Below the pieces are notes generated by a model that saw only the letters and a program-made list of their open reading frames with translations, did not search any database and was not told the DNA's origin. From Streptomyces sp. MNU76 (GTDB lineage Bacteria > Actinomycetota > Actinomycetes > Streptomycetales > Streptomycetaceae), in NCBI RefSeq assembly GCF_020982545.1, contig NZ_JAJKLK010000006.1, positions 310,001 through 374,000 of the forward strand: a stretch of 64,000 nucleotides of DNA, written 5' to 3'. Both the position numbers and the translations under genes were made by a program. Positions 61,961 to 64,000 of this stretch are shown piece by piece; position 1 is the first letter of the stretch, and every line of letters begins with the position of its first letter.

Positions 61961-63020
61961 CTCCCTCCCGACGCTCCCGCTGACCGGCACGGGCAAGATC
62001 GACCGCAACCGTCTGGCTCCCCGTGGCGAGAGCACGCTCCCCGACGCCCGGCGCACACCGCACGCGACGCCCACCGAGCGGCTGCTGGCGCGCATCTGGT
62101 CCGAGCTGCTGGAGACACCGGCGTCCGAGATCAGCCGCGAGGACGACTTCTTCACCCTCGGCGGCGACTCCATCACCGTGCTAGAACTGTTCTCGCGCCT
62201 CCGCCGCGAACGCCACGCGCTGCCACGCCCGACCGCCCTCTACACCCACCGCACGCTTTCGGCCCTGGCCACAGCCATCGATGCCCTCGACACCACGGAC
62301 ACCACCACCGCACCCATTCCACCTCCTCCCCCCCTCTACCCCCCTCCCAGCTTCCTCGCCGACGCCTCGCGTCCGGCTCCGGAGCGGCACCGGCCGCCGC
62401 CCCCCAACCCCGCCTGGCTGGCCCGCTTCCGTATCCACGGCGCCCTGGACCCGGACCTGTTCCAACGGGCCGTCGACGTCCTCATGGCCCGGCACCCCAT
62501 GCTCCGCACGGTGTTCCCGGCCGGTGCGCGCCCACCCGTGCAGCAGGAACTCCCCTCCTCGCTACGGCTTCCCGTCGAGGCGGAGACCCTGGCCCACCCC
62601 GACCTGTTGGAGGAACGGACGGCGGAGGAGGCGACCCGCCGCTTCGAACCCTGGGCCTGGCCCCTGTTGCGGCTGCGTCTCTTCACGGTCGCGCCGGAGG
62701 AACACGTCCTCCTCGTCCACGCCCACCACCTCATCGGCGACGGCTACAGCGCGGCCCTCCTCACCCGCGAACTCCTCACCGTGTACGGCCGTTTCGAGCG
62801 CGGCCTCCCCCACGGCCTGGAGCCCCTCGCCTCCACCTTCCGCGACCACGTCCTCCGCCGAACCGCACCGGAACCGGCGCCCACCCCGGTACCGGCACCA
62901 GGACCGGCACCGGCACCGGTACCGGCACCTGCGGAGGACCCGGCGTCCGACGACTACCGCGCCCGCCACCACGCCCCGTACACCCCACCCGTACTGCGCG
63001 CCCGCCCCGACGGAGCACCC
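61937..63020 (+). CDS. NRPS A-domain end, peptidyl carrier protein and first part of a second C domain
   Basis: The frame (open from 61548 to 63752) carries real sequence here: the A10 Lys in LPLTGTGKIDRNRLAPRG, then a PCP (TERLLARIWSELLETPASEI, Ppant Ser in FFTLGGDSITVLELFSRL). The second condensation-type domain follows: WLARFRIHGALDPDLFQRAV, VLMARHPMLRTVFP and catalytic HAHHLIGDGYSAALL. It breaks near 63010 inside an Ala/Pro repeat (APTPVPAPGPAPAPVPAP at about 62880-62930). Confidence 0.8.
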
Positions 63021-63069
63021 CCGCCTTCCACACCACCACCGTCGCCCTCGACGCCGACCGCACCGGGCC

Positions 63070-63897
63070 CTGCGCCACCTCGCCCGGACGGCGGGCACCA
63101 CGCTCCACGCCCCCGTCCTCACCGCGTACTACCGCGCCCTCACCACCCTCACCGGCCGCCGCGACCTGGTCCTCGGCCTGGCCGTCACCGGCAGGGACGG
63201 GGCCACGGACGACGCCCACCGCGTCTTCGGCCCGTACGCCGAGGCGGTGGCGCTGCGCCCGGTGGCACCGTCCGACGACGCCCTCCCCGTCCCGGGCTTC
63301 GACGAGGACCTCCGCCGGATCACCGCCGAGACGCTCGCGGCCCGCGCCACCGGCCCCCTGGACCTCCGTACGCCCCAAGGGCTGCCCCGCACCGCCCAGT
63401 TCTTCTTCACGTTTCTGGACTTCAGCTCCCTCGGCGCACCGCCCGACACCACGCTGTCGCTCCGGGCCGACGACAGCGACACCGAACTCACGCCGCCGCC
63501 GGTGGGCACCGATGTCTTCCTGGCCGTACGCCCCTCCCCGGACGGCGAGGGTCTGAGCATCACGGCACGCGCGTCGTCGAAGGCCCTGACCTCCGCCGAA
63601 CTCGCCTGCTTCACAAGGGAGTTGAGAGGCGAACTGGAAGGATCCGGCCAGCACGGCGACGCCCTGGACGCCGCCCTCATCGGCTACCTCCCGACCCCGC
63701 ACCAACTGGCCGCCTTCGCCGGGCTCCCGGCGCACGCGGTCCCCAGCCGTGAACAGCTCCGCGCCCTCCTCTTCCCGGACGGCCGCCCCCGGGTCCTGGA
63801 GAGCGTCACCACCCCTCGGCAGATCCGGATTCGTCTCCCTCCCCTGTTCGCGGACGAACTGACCACCCCGACCGCCCCGAGCACCCTGTCCGCCTGA
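63070..63897 (+). CDS. second condensation domain, C-terminal part, and start of next domain
   Basis: In this frame: TAGTTLHAPVLTAYYRALTT, RRDLVLGLAVTGRDGATDDA, FGPYAEAVALRPVAPSD, AQFFFTFLDFSSLG and DVFLAVRPSPDGEGLSITAR, the second half of a C-type domain. It is followed by IGYLPTPHQLAAFAGLPAHA, LRALLFPDGRPRVLESVTTP and LFADELTTP. At 63811-63835 the middle residues are wrong in this frame; restoring two C and one C gives TPLGRSGFVSLPLFADEL. The stop at 63895-63897 is also bypassed in the next frame (LTARAVDHAASLGAR). Confidence 0.7.
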   Translation: MRHLARTAGTTLHAPVLTAYYRALTTLTGRRDLVLGLAVTGRDGATDDAHRVFGPYAEAVALRPVAPSDDALPVPGFDEDLRRITAETLAARATGPLDLRTPQGLPRTAQFFFTFLDFSSLGAPPDTTLSLRADDSDTELTPPPVGTDVFLAVRPSPDGEGLSITARASSKALTSAELACFTRELRGELEGSGQHGDALDAALIGYLPTPHQLAAFAGLPAHAVPSREQLRALLFPDGRPRVLESVTTPRQIRIRLPPLFADELTTPTAPSTLSA

Positions 63898-64000
63898 CCG
63901 CCCGCGCCGTGGACCACGCCGCGTCCCTCGGCGCCCGCTGCGTCTCCCTGGTAGGCATGATCCGTCCCTCACCGGCTACGGCTACGACGTCCTCCGCGAG
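63898..64000 (+). CDS. beginning of a domain similar to acyl-ACP reductases, cut by window end
   Basis: Continuing the previous entry in corrected frames gives LTARAVDHAASLGARCVSLV, GMI, then SLTGYGYDVLRE at the window edge. Together with the preceding GRSGFVSLPLFADEL, the order of motifs recalls the N-terminal part of cyanobacterial long-chain acyl-ACP reductases (A-x-x-H-A-x-x-x-G-A-x-x-x-x-L-G-G). The similarity is from memory and weak, so the function is tentative. Confidence 0.3.

Overview
The window is chromosomal DNA of a Streptomyces (or very close actinomycete): GC is above 70%, codon third positions are almost all G/C, and the gene families are typical of the genus (PAS/GAF/SpoIIE phosphatases, NarL-type two-component systems, a SARP regulator, an ECF42-type sigma factor with a DGPF/YciI partner, DUF2637, AMIN-like and XRE-plus-extracytoplasmic-domain proteins, and HelR). 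I see no tRNA, rRNA or CRISPR array.

Layout. 1-10 kb: a partial DUF2637 membrane protein, a frameshifted SpoIIE-type phosphatase, a truncated LuxR regulator, an APC permease, a large composite inverted repeat, a TPR-like protein, a proline-rich membrane protein, a CspA-type cold-shock gene with long leader and terminator, a DEAD-box helicase and a TerB protein. 10-14 kb: a response regulator with two tandem, frameshifted sensor kinases, then a 7-bp minisatellite and a relic of a tnpB gene. 14-23 kb: VOC protein, alpha/beta hydrolase, ECF42 sigma/YciI operon, a rifamycin-associated-element-like site in front of an internally deleted glycosyltransferase followed by helR, a SLOG-like protein, an XRE membrane regulator and a secreted protein. 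23-26 kb: a truncated bile-acid:sodium symporter gene next to an intact TnpB with a recognisable omega-RNA end. 26-34 kb: small enzymes and hypothetical genes, an FGE-like protein, a hydrolase remnant, and a hydrolase divergent from a SARP regulator. 34-38 kb: a secreted GH30 glycosidase divergent from a LacI regulator with a perfect 26-bp palindrome between them. 38-52 kb: two-component system, serine hydrolase, Rieske oxygenase, secreted tripeptidyl-aminopeptidase-like protein, ArsR-type regulator, small I36-like secreted protein, a 994-residue PAS/GAF/SpoIIE phosphatase and an AMIN-like secreted protein.

52.2 kb to the end holds the start of a hybrid biosynthetic assembly line: FAAL-ACP, then KS-AT(malonyl)-KR-ACP, then C-A-PCP-C, followed by a domain that runs off the window and weakly resembles long-chain acyl-ACP reductases. 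It would start a fatty acid, extend it by one reduced malonyl unit, add one amino acid, and possibly release reductively. Two 70-bp inverted copies of a dispersed repeat lie at the ACP/KS and KR/ACP junctions.

Caution: many genes (phosphatase, both kinases, XRE regulator, helicase C-terminus, LacI C-terminus, most of the PKS/NRPS) change reading frame, and where I reconstructed the change it is usually explained by a lost base in a C or G run. This may be assembly error rather than gene decay, so 'frameshifted' below does not mean 'dead'.
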